Origin: Lactobacillus sp. ESL0679
GTDB taxonomy: Bacteria > Bacillota > Bacilli > Lactobacillales > Lactobacillaceae
DNA length: 64,000 nt
Reading direction: 5' to 3'
Assembly (NCBI RefSeq): GCF_029433515.1
Contig: NZ_JAQTIG010000001.1
Coordinates: forward strand, 372,001 to 436,000
The position numbers and the translations under genes were made by a program. The notes under the pieces were generated by a model. It ran no database searches. It saw only the letters and a program-made list of their open reading frames with translations, and had not been told where the DNA came from. Of this stretch, positions 15,391 to 23,900 are shown piece after piece (position 1 is the stretch's first letter; every line of letters starts with the position of its first letter).

Positions 15391-17316
15391 TTATTTAACG
15401 ATATCAGCGTTAACAACCTTGATGTATTGACCCTTAGCAATTCTGTAGTACTTTTGACCATTCTTGAAAGTGAATGAAGAACCGTAAACAGTTACAGTTG
15501 AACCCTTCAATAACTTCTTGTGGTTAGCACGTTTCTTGCTTGTCTTGTAAATGTATGAGTTGTGGTTCAAAGTTACCTTGTAACCATCAACGTTACCAGC
15601 ATCGATGTATTGACCATCACCGACTTGGTAAGCTTCAGTACCATCATTAAGTTTAGTCTTGTCACCGTAAACAGTAGTATTAGTGTATGAACTAATCTTC
15701 TTAGTACCTATGCGCTTGTGATCCTTGTCGTAAATGTAAGCATTGTGCATAACAGTTACAGTAGATTGTTTTGCAGGCTTGAAAGTACCATCAACGTATT
15801 GTGATTCAATGTATTGATTTGAATCAGCACTGTTAATACGTACGTACTTAGTACCATTTACAGTAGTTGAACCATAAGTTGCAACTTGTGTTCCGTTTGC
15901 AATAGTAGTATCTGTCTTAGCTACATTGTTACCATCAATAGTGTAAACAGTAATGTCGCTGTCACTTTGAACAGTCTTATATGAAGCATCTGGATCACCA
16001 ACAACAATGTTGTATGAAGCAGTAATAGTGTATCCATTAGGGTTAGTAGCAGTCAAAGTTACAGGGTACAAACCAGCAACCTTAGTGTTAACCTTACTTG
16101 AATCAACCTTCAAATCAATAGCATTAGATGAAATGTTTGAAACTGAAGCAGTAAATGCACCTTTAATTGCACTTTCATCAACATTACCATTAACTGGAAT
16201 ATGACCAACACCTAACTTGTTTTTGTTAGCCTTAGTTAATTCAAATACTTTATTAGCACTGTCAGCGGTTACTTGTTTAGTACCATCAGCTGGTACAATA
16301 CTTGTACCAGAAACACTAGCATCAGTAGCACCATTTTGTGAAATTATTGGGTAGAATGACTTGTCACCAGCATTAGATTTAAGAACAACAGTCATAGTAT
16401 TAGTCTTGTTGTTACTTGCAGTAACTGTAAATTTAACACTTACATCTCCTGCAGGCATATCAAATGCTGAACCCTTAACAGTAACATTTGCTGACTTAAG
16501 TGCATTAACCAAAATAGGTTTAATATGCTTAGCATCCCAAATAGTTACAACTTTAGCGCTGTCATTAGCACTACTACCAGTAGCATCTACCTTAGTACCA
16601 ATCTTACTTGCAAGTTCATTAGCAATAGTATCAACATTCAAATTAGTTGAAGTTAACTTATAGTTATAAGTACTTAAAACTTTTTGATTTGCATCATCGA
16701 TTGAATAGAACATTGGTGTCCCGAATTTCTTATCCGGAACAGTAAATGGGTCACTAATAATGTTGTGAGCTTCACCCATTTCCTTACTTGTAATGTTACC
16801 ATATTCACTTGCTACAATATTACTCTTACCAAATAAATTGTATTTTTTACCAGCTGTCAAGCCACTAACAGTAACGTTTGGAGTTACTGCTACATAACTT
16901 TCACCAGATGAAAGATTCTTAACAGCATTGTCTTTAGTGTATTGTCCATAACCAATAACAGCACCATCTTTACCAACAGTTTGACCATTAGCATTAATCT
17001 TAAAGATGTAAGTTGGACCATTATCAACCTTTGGAGTACCAACAGTTGAGGTAATAGTTGCCTTAACAGTTGAAGCATCAGCACCATCAGTTAAACCGCT
17101 AGCATCGATAGTTGAAGTAAATACGATATCATTTGCTTGAGCTTCATTTGCGTTTGCAACACTACCATTTGTACCAGTAACCGAAATAGCACCAGTAGAT
17201 GCATTTGCAGTACTTGTTGTATCAGCGAATACTGGTGAAACAGCACCAGCAACAACTGGAGCTACAGTTAATAATGCAGCAGCAGCAGCGCTAACAAATC
17301 TATAATTTTTCTTCAT
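15391..17316 (-). CDS. slp: S-layer protein with C-terminal SLAP domains
   Basis: 641 residues from the ATG at 17316, which AAGGAGG precedes. The classic signal peptide ends near ...VSPVFADT (about residue 32). The central part (33-440) is Thr/Ser/Val/Ala-rich with beta-type repeats, as in self-assembling S-layer proteins. The last 190 residues hold three SLAP repeats (for example NHNSYIYKTSKKRANHKK and KNGQKYYRIAKGQYIK), which bind wall teichoic acid. It is Cys-free in the mature part. Codon choice is strongly biased to common codons and the leader is long and structured, both signs of very high expression. It forms the outer protein lattice. Confidence 0.88.
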   Translation of the reverse strand: MKKNYRFVSAAAAALLTVAPVVAGAVSPVFADTTSTANASTGAISVTGTNGSVANANEAQANDIVFTSTIDASGLTDGADASTVKATITSTVGTPKVDNGPTYIFKINANGQTVGKDGAVIGYGQYTKDNAVKNLSSGESYVAVTPNVTVSGLTAGKKYNLFGKSNIVASEYGNITSKEMGEAHNIISDPFTVPDKKFGTPMFYSIDDANQKVLSTYNYKLTSTNLNVDTIANELASKIGTKVDATGSSANDSAKVVTIWDAKHIKPILVNALKSANVTVKGSAFDMPAGDVSVKFTVTASNNKTNTMTVVLKSNAGDKSFYPIISQNGATDASVSGTSIVPADGTKQVTADSANKVFELTKANKNKLGVGHIPVNGNVDESAIKGAFTASVSNISSNAIDLKVDSSKVNTKVAGLYPVTLTATNPNGYTITASYNIVVGDPDASYKTVQSDSDITVYTIDGNNVAKTDTTIANGTQVATYGSTTVNGTKYVRINSADSNQYIESQYVDGTFKPAKQSTVTVMHNAYIYDKDHKRIGTKKISSYTNTTVYGDKTKLNDGTEAYQVGDGQYIDAGNVDGYKVTLNHNSYIYKTSKKRANHKKLLKGSTVTVYGSSFTFKNGQKYYRIAKGQYIKVVNADIVK

Positions 17317-17540
17317 GTGGTCTTCCTCCTTGTGTATATACAAAATCGTAATAGACTATAGGTTCAGTCGCATTGAGCCTACATTGTTACAACATTCTTC
17401 AAGTCAAAATCATAAGTTTATAACTCTTATGAGGTAGCTTATCTGACTGAAGAACCCGCATGCGTACAGGTTTGCGAACCTGAAGCATAGCTATTACTTA
17501 CCACGCTTCATATTGTACTAACCTTTTAACGAAAATGCAA
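17317..17540 (-). promoter_or_regulatory. S-layer promoter and long structured 5' leader
   Basis: On the minus strand TTGCAT (17535-17540) and TACAAT (17512-17517) have a 17-base spacer. The RNA would start near 17505, giving a leader of about 190 bases. It contains a strong hairpin around 17467-17483 (CAGGTT/AACCTG) with flanking pairing. Lactobacillus S-layer genes are known for such stabilising leaders. Confidence 0.7.
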
Positions 17541-17792
17541 GGCGTTAAGCAATTTTACACACTTTTGTAATAAACGCTTTCACTAACTTTTTGAAAGTGT
17601 AATTTTATCACAAACAGTAAAACCTTATTTAGCAATGTATTTAGCGTGTTTTCTCACTATTCTTCACATAAGAAATCTCTAGTTTTGCATAAATTTTACA
17701 AAATAATAACAAAATTATTTGAAAATCATTCGTTTATGTAATTGACCAGTTAAGTTAAACTGTCGGATCATTTCCTATTGTAATGCAAACAG

Positions 17793-17959
17793 AAAAGAAC
17801 ACTGCTCATTAAAGCAGTGCTCTTTTATATGTATATGGATGACCCCGAAGTTAGTTGTATAAGATAAACTGTTAGAGAAGGTTGTACTACTCAAGCGAGA
17901 TCATCCCAAAGTGCTAGAAAAGAAAATTTATGAGTAGCATAACCATGTATATTATAGCA
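17793..17959 (-). ncRNA. Candidate structured small RNA
   Basis: A minus-strand extended -10 (TGCTATAAT, 17951-17959) lies about 120 bases before a strong hairpin terminator (17793-17826, AGAGCACTGCT/AGCAGTGTTCT). Between them GGATGA (17834 region) and TCATCC (17905 region) can close a larger fold. There is no credible open reading frame (longest 10 codons). I do not recognise the RNA family. Confidence 0.35.
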
Positions 17960-18060
17960 TTATTTGCTGAATAAACCAGTTCATTTTAAATAATTGCAGA
18001 CCGAATTTAGACATGTAAAAAGCCATATCAAGATTACAGCTTGATATGGCCTTTTAGTTA

Positions 18061-18159
18061 CAAGTTGCGATTGCAGTTCTGACTAAATTGACTATTCAAT
18101 TGGTCAATCTGTTAGTAGACAAAATTATATGCTATCTGCAAAATCACAATAAGCGATGA
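18061..18159 (+). pseudogene. Start-less remnant of family 3 small peptide (copy 0)
   Basis: 33 codons in frame match residues 7 onward of the intact peptide at 18647 with only a few changes. The first six codons, ribosome site and promoter are gone. A copy of the family terminator (18017-18055) is fused directly in front, so a deletion removed the antisense RNA and the start of this unit. Confidence 0.75.
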
Positions 18160-18235
18160 CACTTAGATTATAACACGAAATATTCAAAAATAAATATTTA
18201 TTTGCTAATTTCATATATCAATCAATAACTTATTT

Positions 18236-18244
18236 TGGTATAAT
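18236..18244 (+). promoter_or_regulatory. Extended -10 promoter of family 3 copy 1
   Basis: TGGTATAAT. Copy 2 has TGATATAAT at 18593-18601 in the same context. No clear -35 is seen. The leader is about 40 bases. Confidence 0.65.
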
Positions 18245-18289
18245 TTTGTTTCTCATCGCACTTCCTTAACATGAAGGGAGGTGAGGAAA

Positions 18290-18406
18290 ATGCGAAAAAT
18301 ATTCGCACAAATTGCGATCGCAGTTTTAACTCAATTGATTATTCAATTGGTTAACAAACTGGTAGATAAAATTGTATGCATTCTACGAGATCGCATCAAG
18401 CGATGA
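18290..18406 (+). CDS. Small membrane peptide, candidate par/Fst-like type I toxin (family 3, copy 1)
   Basis: 38 residues: MRKIFAQ, a hydrophobic amphipathic helix (8-31) and a basic tail (RDRIKR). This is the charge pattern of Fst/Ldr-like membrane toxins. GGGAGG precedes the ATG but is held in a leader hairpin: CACTTCC (18259-18265) pairs with GGAGGTG (18277-18283). Bases 18282-18306 across the ribosome site and start are repeated at 18487-18512, inside a convergent minus-strand RNA, so that RNA is complementary to the start region. It shares a terminator hairpin with that RNA. Confidence 0.78.
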   Translation: MRKIFAQIAIAVLTQLIIQLVNKLVDKIVCILRDRIKR

Positions 18407-18434
18407 TAGCATAACCCAAACGCTTCTTTAAGTG

Positions 18435-18530
18435 AAAAAAAGCCATATCAAGTCGCACCTTGATATGGCTTTTTGGGTTACCCCAATGAGGAATAACACG
18501 GAAAATATTCGCTATGAGTTCATTATAACA
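18435..18530 (-). ncRNA. Candidate antitoxin RNA for family 3 copy 1
   Basis: A minus-strand extended -10 (TGTTATAAT, 18522-18530) would start an RNA of about 80 bases. It contains GCGAATATTTT and neighbouring bases complementary to the peptide start region (18282-18306). It ends at the hairpin AAGCCATATCAAG/CTTGATATGGCTT (18435-18475), which has T runs on both strands and so also ends the peptide mRNA. This is the layout of par RNA II. Confidence 0.65.
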
Positions 18531-18646
18531 TGGTTTATTCAAAAAGGAACAAATTTATTTGCTAATTTCATATATCAATCAATAACTTATTTTGATATAA
18601 TCTTATTTGTCATCGCACCTCCTTAACATGAAGGGAGGTGAGGAAG

Positions 18647-18763
18647 ATGCGCAAAATTATCGCGCAAGTTGCGATTGCAGTTTTGACCAAATTGATTATT
18701 CAATTGGTTAATCTGTTAGTAGACAAAGTTATATGCTATCTACGTAATCGCAATAAGCGATGA
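18647..18763 (+). CDS. Small membrane peptide, candidate par/Fst-like type I toxin (family 3, copy 2)
   Basis: 38 residues, 27 identical to copy 1; the hydrophobic core (IQLVN.LVDK) and basic tail are kept. The ribosome site is locked in a perfect hairpin, CACCTCC (18616-18622) with GGAGGTG (18634-18640). Bases 18639-18663 at the start are repeated at 18851-18876 within the downstream antisense RNA. That repeat matches this copy's version (CGCAAAAT.ATCGC) and not copy 1's (AAAATATTCGC). Confidence 0.78.
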   Translation: MRKIIAQVAIAVLTKLIIQLVNLLVDKVICYLRNRNKR

Positions 18764-18796
18764 CGTAAGTCATATAACCCAAACGCTTCTTTAAGT

Positions 18797-18894
18797 GAAA
18801 AAAAGCCATATCAAGGTTCCAGCTTGATATGGCTTTTTGGGTTACCCCAATGAGGAATAACACGCAAAATAATCGCTATGAGTTTATTATAACA
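18797..18894 (-). ncRNA. Candidate antitoxin RNA for family 3 copy 2
   Basis: Minus-strand TGTTATAAT (18886-18894), the start-complementary segment (18851-18876) and the shared bidirectional terminator (18797-18838) repeat the layout of copy 1. Confidence 0.65.
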
Positions 18895-18932
18895 TGGTTT
18901 ATTCAAAAAAGAACAAATTTATAGATAAAATT

Positions 18933-18972
18933 AAAGAGGCATGCATCCCTCAATGGAATCCATGCCTCCTTT
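18933..18972. terminator. Terminator of the DUF1659/DUF2922 operon
   Basis: AAAGAGGCATG pairs with CATGCCTCCTTT around a 17-base loop, downstream of the DUF2922 gene. Confidence 0.7.
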
Positions 18973-19014
18973 AATCTCTATCTGTTAAAGAACTGCCTAA
19001 TTGTCCTAATTATC

Positions 19015-19290
19015 TTAGCCAACTTGACTAGGATTAGCAGGCTGTTCTGGCTTACTTGCAGCATCGTCAAACATATCAGTAACAGTTCGTTCAATATATG
19101 CAGCAGATTGAGGAATCTTATACAGATCAACTCCATCCTTTTGGAAGGCATCAGCCTTAACGATTGCATCCATTGCTGCCTTGACTGTAGCTGGCTCTAA
19201 GTCATTTGCCGCGTCAGGCAGAGATAAGCTGGAACGCTTATTTGCACCATTTAAAAATACCAATTGTAGAGTCTTTGTTGTCTTAGTCAT
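19015..19290 (-). CDS. DUF2922 family protein
   Basis: 91 residues. It starts with a beta strand (KTLQLVFLNGANKRSSLSLPDA) and then the family helix (TVKAAMDAIVKADAFQ), the DUF2922 pattern. An extra C-terminal tail (about 70-91) is Ala/Pro-rich and probably disordered. It follows the DUF1659 gene by 42 bases in one operon, the pairing usual for these two short Firmicutes families. No biochemical role is established to my knowledge. Confidence 0.8.
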   Translation of the reverse strand: MTKTTKTLQLVFLNGANKRSSLSLPDAANDLEPATVKAAMDAIVKADAFQKDGVDLYKIPQSAAYIERTVTDMFDDAASKPEQPANPSQVG

Positions 19291-19332
19291 AATTATTTAC
19301 CCCTATTCTTTTCGATAATTGCTTTACTTTTC

Positions 19333-19545
19333 TTAGTCTGCCAACGGTACAATTTGCTTTTGAATTAAAGTCGCCGCGCCAAGTGTGTCACCTTGCAATG
19401 TTGATAAGGCTGCCCCGACATCTGCTAGACCAGCTGCCGTTACGCCCTCCTTCACATTGTTTAAGATGCGGCTTTTGGCACCGCCGGTGTATTTTTCATT
19501 CAAAAAAGTATATTGGATTGATTGGTCTGATAATTCAAAGTTCAT
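19333..19545 (-). CDS. DUF1659 family protein
   Basis: 70 residues. QSIQYTFLNEKYTGGAKSRILNNVKEGVTAAGLADVGAALSTLQ (seen in parts) has the DUF1659 strand-strand-helix pattern. An ATG with AAGGAG upstream supports the start. It is the first gene of the two-gene operon with DUF2922. Function is unknown. Confidence 0.8.
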   Translation of the reverse strand: MNFELSDQSIQYTFLNEKYTGGAKSRILNNVKEGVTAAGLADVGAALSTLQGDTLGAATLIQKQIVPLAD

Positions 19546-19947
19546 AATTGTTACTCCTTAGTAATTAATAATTGCGTTTGTGTAATCGACCTGCGCGCTA
19601 GATGTCTTACACTATTACTAACGAATTGAAATCGCCAAGTGTAACATTTTTATTTAAAATAGGGCAAAATTTTGCGAGATACCAAAAGACTACTGCAGTG
19701 CAGTAGTCCTTTAGTAGTATATTTATTGTTTATCCAAGCAGCCAAAGTTTTTGACTGCCAATAACATTTTTTCATTATAACTTTCTGCTGCTCGCACCTG
19801 CTCTCGTATCTTTTAGGCAAAGCAATAATTGTGGTACTTGGACCATGTCAATTAATTGTATTGCCTAACTAATACACTATTCTATATTAGACAAAAAGTC
19901 AACAGCAGCTAAAGAAAAAAGGACCATATCACAATAGTCCTCGTTAG
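19546..19947. other. Intergenic region with hairpins
   Basis: This holds the promoter area of the DUF1659 operon and a strong hairpin GACTACTG/CAGTAGTC (19688-19708). An imperfect inverted repeat, GGCAAAGCAAT...ATTGTATTGCC, spans about 19814-19866. There is also the end of the nuclease gene transcript on the minus strand. No gene is visible. Confidence 0.5.
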
Positions 19948-20808
19948 TTATTCAATTACCTGTAACTCGTGGTTAACCTTGGCGCGACCATTGGCGTAAT
20001 CAAAGATATAGTCTGGCTGCACGTTAAACAGATACACGTTAAAGTCCAGACTACCGTCAGTTGCTACAGCCTGCAGGTTAATCCCGCGTGCCATTAGCTC
20101 ATCATCACGAAAAATCGGCGTTGCTTGATAAATCACCCGCTTGTTAGCCCGCAATGCTGCCCTAATTTTGCTTTCAAAGATCGTTTGGATCTTTTGATTA
20201 GAAAAAGCCGTCTGGGTAAAGAGATTCTTCGGATTATTTTGGTCGCCGGATTTATTACCGGGATTATAATTTCCCTCCTGATCAATCCCAGCTGACACGG
20301 AATAAGCGATCATATGCCCGCGATTGTAAAGTTGCGTGCTGCCGCGATGATTATAATGCCACGCTGTTGGCTCAACGACCTGCCGCACACGCAAGCTATC
20401 ATTAGCCACGTTCCGCTTTTCTAAAAATGCCGTATTGGAATGCGACGTGCGGTTCAAATTGTCCAAATCTGAATAAATTACGCGGTTGACCTTCCATGCG
20501 TTCTTAATCAACGTGGAATGGTCGTGATTGACCGTAATATAGGCTTTACTGCCACTCTTAAAGTTCAATTGCGCCAACTTTTGATAGTCCTTTTGAGCAA
20601 GGCCGCCATAAACTTTTGCCGCTCTTTGCGCCTTACCCACATCAGTAGTCTGCGGCTTTTTGCCAGTTAACTGGTCGACCAAATGATTGCCACTGGAGTC
20701 ACTGCCGCCTTTAGTCGAGACGCCCCACACGAGGGCAATCAAAATAATCACAACTGACCAAAAGTTGCTGCTTTTCTTGCTAGTTCGTTTACTTCGCTTG
20801 CGCGCCAT
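19948..20808 (-). CDS. Membrane-anchored DNA/RNA non-specific endonuclease
   Basis: 286 residues. A basic N terminus and one membrane helix (about 15-31) place the rest outside the cell. The nuclease domain (about 85-285) has YNRGHMIAYS (His165 as general base, NRGH in place of DRGH as in streptococcal EndA and streptodornase) and NPKNLFTQTAFSNQ with the Mg-binding Asn. It degrades extracellular DNA for nutrition, biofilm control or DNA uptake. Given the ComX/ComK-like genes in the window, a DNA-entry role is possible but not shown. AAGGAG precedes the ATG. Confidence 0.85.
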   Translation of the reverse strand: MARKRSKRTSKKSSNFWSVVIILIALVWGVSTKGGSDSSGNHLVDQLTGKKPQTTDVGKAQRAAKVYGGLAQKDYQKLAQLNFKSGSKAYITVNHDHSTLIKNAWKVNRVIYSDLDNLNRTSHSNTAFLEKRNVANDSLRVRQVVEPTAWHYNHRGSTQLYNRGHMIAYSVSAGIDQEGNYNPGNKSGDQNNPKNLFTQTAFSNQKIQTIFESKIRAALRANKRVIYQATPIFRDDELMARGINLQAVATDGSLDFNVYLFNVQPDYIFDYANGRAKVNHELQVIE

Positions 20809-20905
20809 AAAATTGCTCCTTAAATAATATCAATTAAGTATAACTAATCGAACTGTTGTTTGCAATATGCGCAATAAAAAAGCGCGATTGTTATCGTGCT
20901 TAGTT

Positions 20906-21859
20906 TTAACTTCTTGCCCACTCATCGAGCATGTTGAGGAAGAACTTTTCTGACCAGCGTTTAATTTTACTGCCAGCGTGATTAAACTCCTCAGCCTTGA
21001 GCCTTGCCGCATTATTTTTATCAAAGAAGTCATGGTCGCCCATAATCAAATAATCGGTATCTGGGGTAACTTCAGTTTGAGCTTGGCCGCCGAGATTATT
21101 AACCAGCTGCATTGCTTCCTCATGAGCCATCCCCAAGTTGCCCGCAAAGACAATCTTCTTATTATTAATAGGATTGCGAAAGCCCAACTGCCAGGATTCC
21201 AGTTCATCTGCCAGTAAATCCAGATTCTTCACCTTGTCCTTAGCCTGTTGCAGTAATTCAGCAGTAAAGTGCTCGCGAAAATCATCGTAGACCTTTTTCG
21301 TATCAATCGAGTCAGCCAAGCCGTGGTGCTGCTCAATTTGTGCAATCCCAGCACGCTGAATGCAGTCGAGCAAGCGATTACGTTGGCGGGGATAATACAC
21401 CCGCGCTAGTCGCAAGACATCAACATAGTCATTGTTCAACTCATCCAGCTTGAACTTTTTAGTTAAATCATACAAAAAGTTCAGGTCAAAATTAACATTG
21501 TAGCCGATAATCACATCATCCCCGATAAAGTCGCGAAATTCGGGCATTGCCTGTCTCACAGGGACACCTTCATCAAGCAGCTGCTGCTCTGTAATCCCAT
21601 TTAGCTTAGTGATAAAGGCCGGCACCTTATTAGACCCAGGATAAGTTACCAAGTTGCTATACTGAGCGACAATTTCGTTATTCCGCACCTTCACGCCGCC
21701 AAGTTCCGTCACGTGATCGCGATAAGGACTAAGACCCGTCGTTTCAATATCCAGCATTGTGTAGTCGGGCAAAAAGCTCGGCAGTTCCTGTCCCTTGCCG
21801 CGCAATTTATTTTGGGCACCAGAAACGTGCAGCACCCCATTTTTAATAAAAATACTCAT
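20906..21859 (-). CDS. DnaQ-like 3'-5' exonuclease with C-terminal BRCT domain
   Basis: 317 residues. A DEDD exonuclease domain (about 30-195) has LDIETTGL (Asp37, Glu39), GYNVNFDLNFL (second Asp) and HHGLADSIDTKKVY (His and last Asp, DEDDh type). The BRCT domain is about 228-312 (NKKIVFAGNLGM...LVNNLGGQAQTEVTPDTDYLI). An N-terminal 28 residues form a small strand region. Nuclease-BRCT fusions act in DNA repair or processing. It follows the Sir2-like gene by 12 bases, so they form an operon. Confidence 0.85.
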   Translation of the reverse strand: MSIFIKNGVLHVSGAQNKLRGKGQELPSFLPDYTMLDIETTGLSPYRDHVTELGGVKVRNNEIVAQYSNLVTYPGSNKVPAFITKLNGITEQQLLDEGVPVRQAMPEFRDFIGDDVIIGYNVNFDLNFLYDLTKKFKLDELNNDYVDVLRLARVYYPRQRNRLLDCIQRAGIAQIEQHHGLADSIDTKKVYDDFREHFTAELLQQAKDKVKNLDLLADELESWQLGFRNPINNKKIVFAGNLGMAHEEAMQLVNNLGGQAQTEVTPDTDYLIMGDHDFFDKNNAARLKAEEFNHAGSKIKRWSEKFFLNMLDEWARS

Positions 21860-21871
21860 TCTTACTTCCCA

Positions 21872-22693
21872 CTATTTTTGTACTAAACCAGCAATTAATG
21901 CCGTAGTGCCACTCCCAGTTGCCGCACTACGCCTTTGTAAATCATCCGGCAACATCTCCTGCGTTAAGTCGGCTGCCACGTACGACCATTGCGGAAACTG
22001 CTGGACTAAATGCACGATCGGATCAAGTAGCTGCGGACTTGTCGCGTCAACGCTGAGTTCCAAGAAGACCACATGCTTGTCCTCGTTCCCTGTTAAAAAC
22101 CAGCGAAACCGAGTATTCGCATCAGTATCGGGATAAAAATGCGCATTTAACGGCATGTGCAACTCCATTGGCTGCTGGCAAATTTTACATTTAGGCACCA
22201 TTTCCGCTGTAACCTGGTCAATTTTCTTAGTCGCCAATTTAGCAACAATTGTGCGATTATCCTCTAGGCCATGGTTAATGCCACTTGAACATTGCATCTT
22301 GGTCCAGTCGCCAAAGGCATTGAAAATCCGGTTTTCATTAAAGCCCGCTGTTTCAAAGAAATGCCCAAAAGTCGATGTGGCAATAAAGTACTGCTTCTGA
22401 CCAATCAATTGCTTTAATTGTCGCATTGTCTTGCTCGGCTGATAAGCCAGCGTATACTTTTGCACTAATTTACTCCAAAACAGCCACTGCTCCTGCCATG
22501 ATTCAAATTTCTTACCCAGAGCATCCCCAATTGTATGCACATCATACTTTTGCGCAATTTCTGGGAAATCTTGGTCAAACGTCCCTTGAGCCAGAATGTC
22601 CAGCCCCTCAACTTGCGCCATGCCATTGCCTGCAGTCACGATGACTACCTCAGCATCTGCTAACAACTGCTTTGCCTTGTCTAAATTTTCCAT
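21872..22693 (-). CDS. Sir2-like NAD-dependent protein with divergent active site
   Basis: 273 residues. VVIVTAGNGMAQVEG (16-30) matches the NAD-binding GAGMS loop of sirtuins, and KCKICQQPM carries one zinc CxxC knuckle. The usual TQNxDxLHExAG motif is here TSTFGHFFETAGF, so the Asn/Asp/His pattern of deacetylases is not kept. This resembles the SirTM branch that ADP-ribosylates proteins, but no macrodomain or lipoyl partner is next to it. It is cotranscribed with the exonuclease-BRCT gene. Actual activity is unknown. Confidence 0.7.
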   Translation of the reverse strand: MENLDKAKQLLADAEVVIVTAGNGMAQVEGLDILAQGTFDQDFPEIAQKYDVHTIGDALGKKFESWQEQWLFWSKLVQKYTLAYQPSKTMRQLKQLIGQKQYFIATSTFGHFFETAGFNENRIFNAFGDWTKMQCSSGINHGLEDNRTIVAKLATKKIDQVTAEMVPKCKICQQPMELHMPLNAHFYPDTDANTRFRWFLTGNEDKHVVFLELSVDATSPQLLDPIVHLVQQFPQWSYVAADLTQEMLPDDLQRRSAATGSGTTALIAGLVQK

Positions 22694-22704
22694 AGTTTCC
22701 TTTT

Positions 22705-23340
22705 CTAATTATCATGATAACCCGTAAACGATAGCTTGCCATGATTAAAATCAGCTAAAAAGACATCACTCACGTTCTTGAAGCCGGCTTTTCGGGCTTC
22801 TTCTGTAAGCCATTCATTATCCTTATGAATTAATTCAAGCACATCTTGATTAACTTGACCATCATTAATAATAGGAAAGCGGACATTTGTCTCATCTTTT
22901 TGAATGACAGTTAATTGACCATTCTTTTCAAAAATACAATTTTTGACATTTTCAACCGAATAAATCCCCTGACTGCGCAATTTAAACATCAACTCATTGG
23001 CAGAAATTCCAGCAGTTAAGCAGTTGCGCACAAGCACCTTACCCTCTTTAATTACCTGAATTGGCTTACCATCAATCACGTTGCGCACCCAATTATTGTG
23101 CTCACGCGCATATTTAAGAATGAAAACGACCAGCGTCCAAACAATCAGTACCAGCAAAAACTGCAAGACAGAAATATTGGCATTGTAAATCACGCCGCCG
23201 ATAATGCCACCCAGAACATAATTCTGTAATTGGTCCAGAGCCGTCGTCGGTGCCAAGTTGCTTTTGCCAAAGACATTAATCTGAAAAATCAGGGTTAACA
23301 CACCAAGGGCAAATTTAATAAAAAGTTGCAAATAATCCAT
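22705..23340 (-). CDS. DUF421 family membrane protein (YetF-like)
   Basis: 211 residues. Three N-terminal membrane helices (about 5-22, 42-58, 60-78) precede a cytoplasmic alpha/beta DUF421 domain (about 85-200; PIQVIKEGKVLVRNCL...ELMFKLRSQGI). It forms a two-gene unit with the DUF3290 gene 12 bases upstream. This pair is common in Firmicutes and function is not settled. Confidence 0.85.
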   Translation of the reverse strand: MDYLQLFIKFALGVLTLIFQINVFGKSNLAPTTALDQLQNYVLGGIIGGVIYNANISVLQFLLVLIVWTLVVFILKYAREHNNWVRNVIDGKPIQVIKEGKVLVRNCLTAGISANELMFKLRSQGIYSVENVKNCIFEKNGQLTVIQKDETNVRFPIINDGQVNQDVLELIHKDNEWLTEEARKAGFKNVSDVFLADFNHGKLSFTGYHDN

Positions 23341-23351
23341 GAGACTGCCTC

Positions 23352-23801
23352 CTAATTCTTCACATTAACATCATGATTGATAACATGAGCTTTACCCAAG
23401 GTATAACTGTTATTATCCTCATTTAAGTTAAGTTGATAATCGGTGTCTTTAGAATTAATGCGCACAATTATGCCATTCTGCAGCGTTGTCGAATTAACCA
23501 GAACATCGGATGTCGTCACGCCTTGATCACGCGCAATTGACTTGATAAACGGCACAATCTGAACCGACTGCGACTTTACCAGCGTTGTTTCCACGTATTT
23601 TTCGTACTGCGTACCCACAAACAATAGTAAAAACAGCAACGCAATAATCCCCAAATCGCGATAGCGCGTATCAAACCGGTGGCGCAAATACAAAATCGCA
23701 AACACAATCATCGTTAGCGCCGCTGCCGCGATTAGCACATAAAGTATTGTTTTGCTCGTGTTTTGATTTTGCTCAATATATTTAAGTGTATAAAAAGTCA
23801 T
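23352..23801 (-). CDS. DUF3290 family membrane protein
   Basis: 149 residues from ATG 23801; a GTG three bases earlier is also open. AAAGGA lies ten bases upstream. Two membrane helices (about 18-40 and 48-66) precede a small extracytoplasmic or cytoplasmic beta domain. It is the usual partner of DUF421 proteins and is the first gene of the operon. Confidence 0.82.
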   Translation of the reverse strand: MTFYTLKYIEQNQNTSKTILYVLIAAAALTMIVFAILYLRHRFDTRYRDLGIIALLFLLLFVGTQYEKYVETTLVKSQSVQIVPFIKSIARDQGVTTSDVLVNSTTLQNGIIVRINSKDTDYQLNLNEDNNSYTLGKAHVINHDVNVKN

Positions 23802-23900
23802 CACATTGTCATCCTTTATCCTAACAAATTCAAGTTACAATCTATGCTTTTAGTATAACAAAAAGTGGCCAACTATTAGTTGACCACCACTTAGTGATTT

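Noticed and set aside
18435-18475. CRISPR repeats or IS ends in the 18 kb region
   Set aside because: The repeated hairpin always lies after a peptide gene, has T runs and no transposase or spacer-like units, so it is a terminator.
18432-18626. 64-codon plus-strand frame through the antisense region
   Set aside because: It spans the terminator hairpin and the promoter of copy 2 and has no ribosome site.
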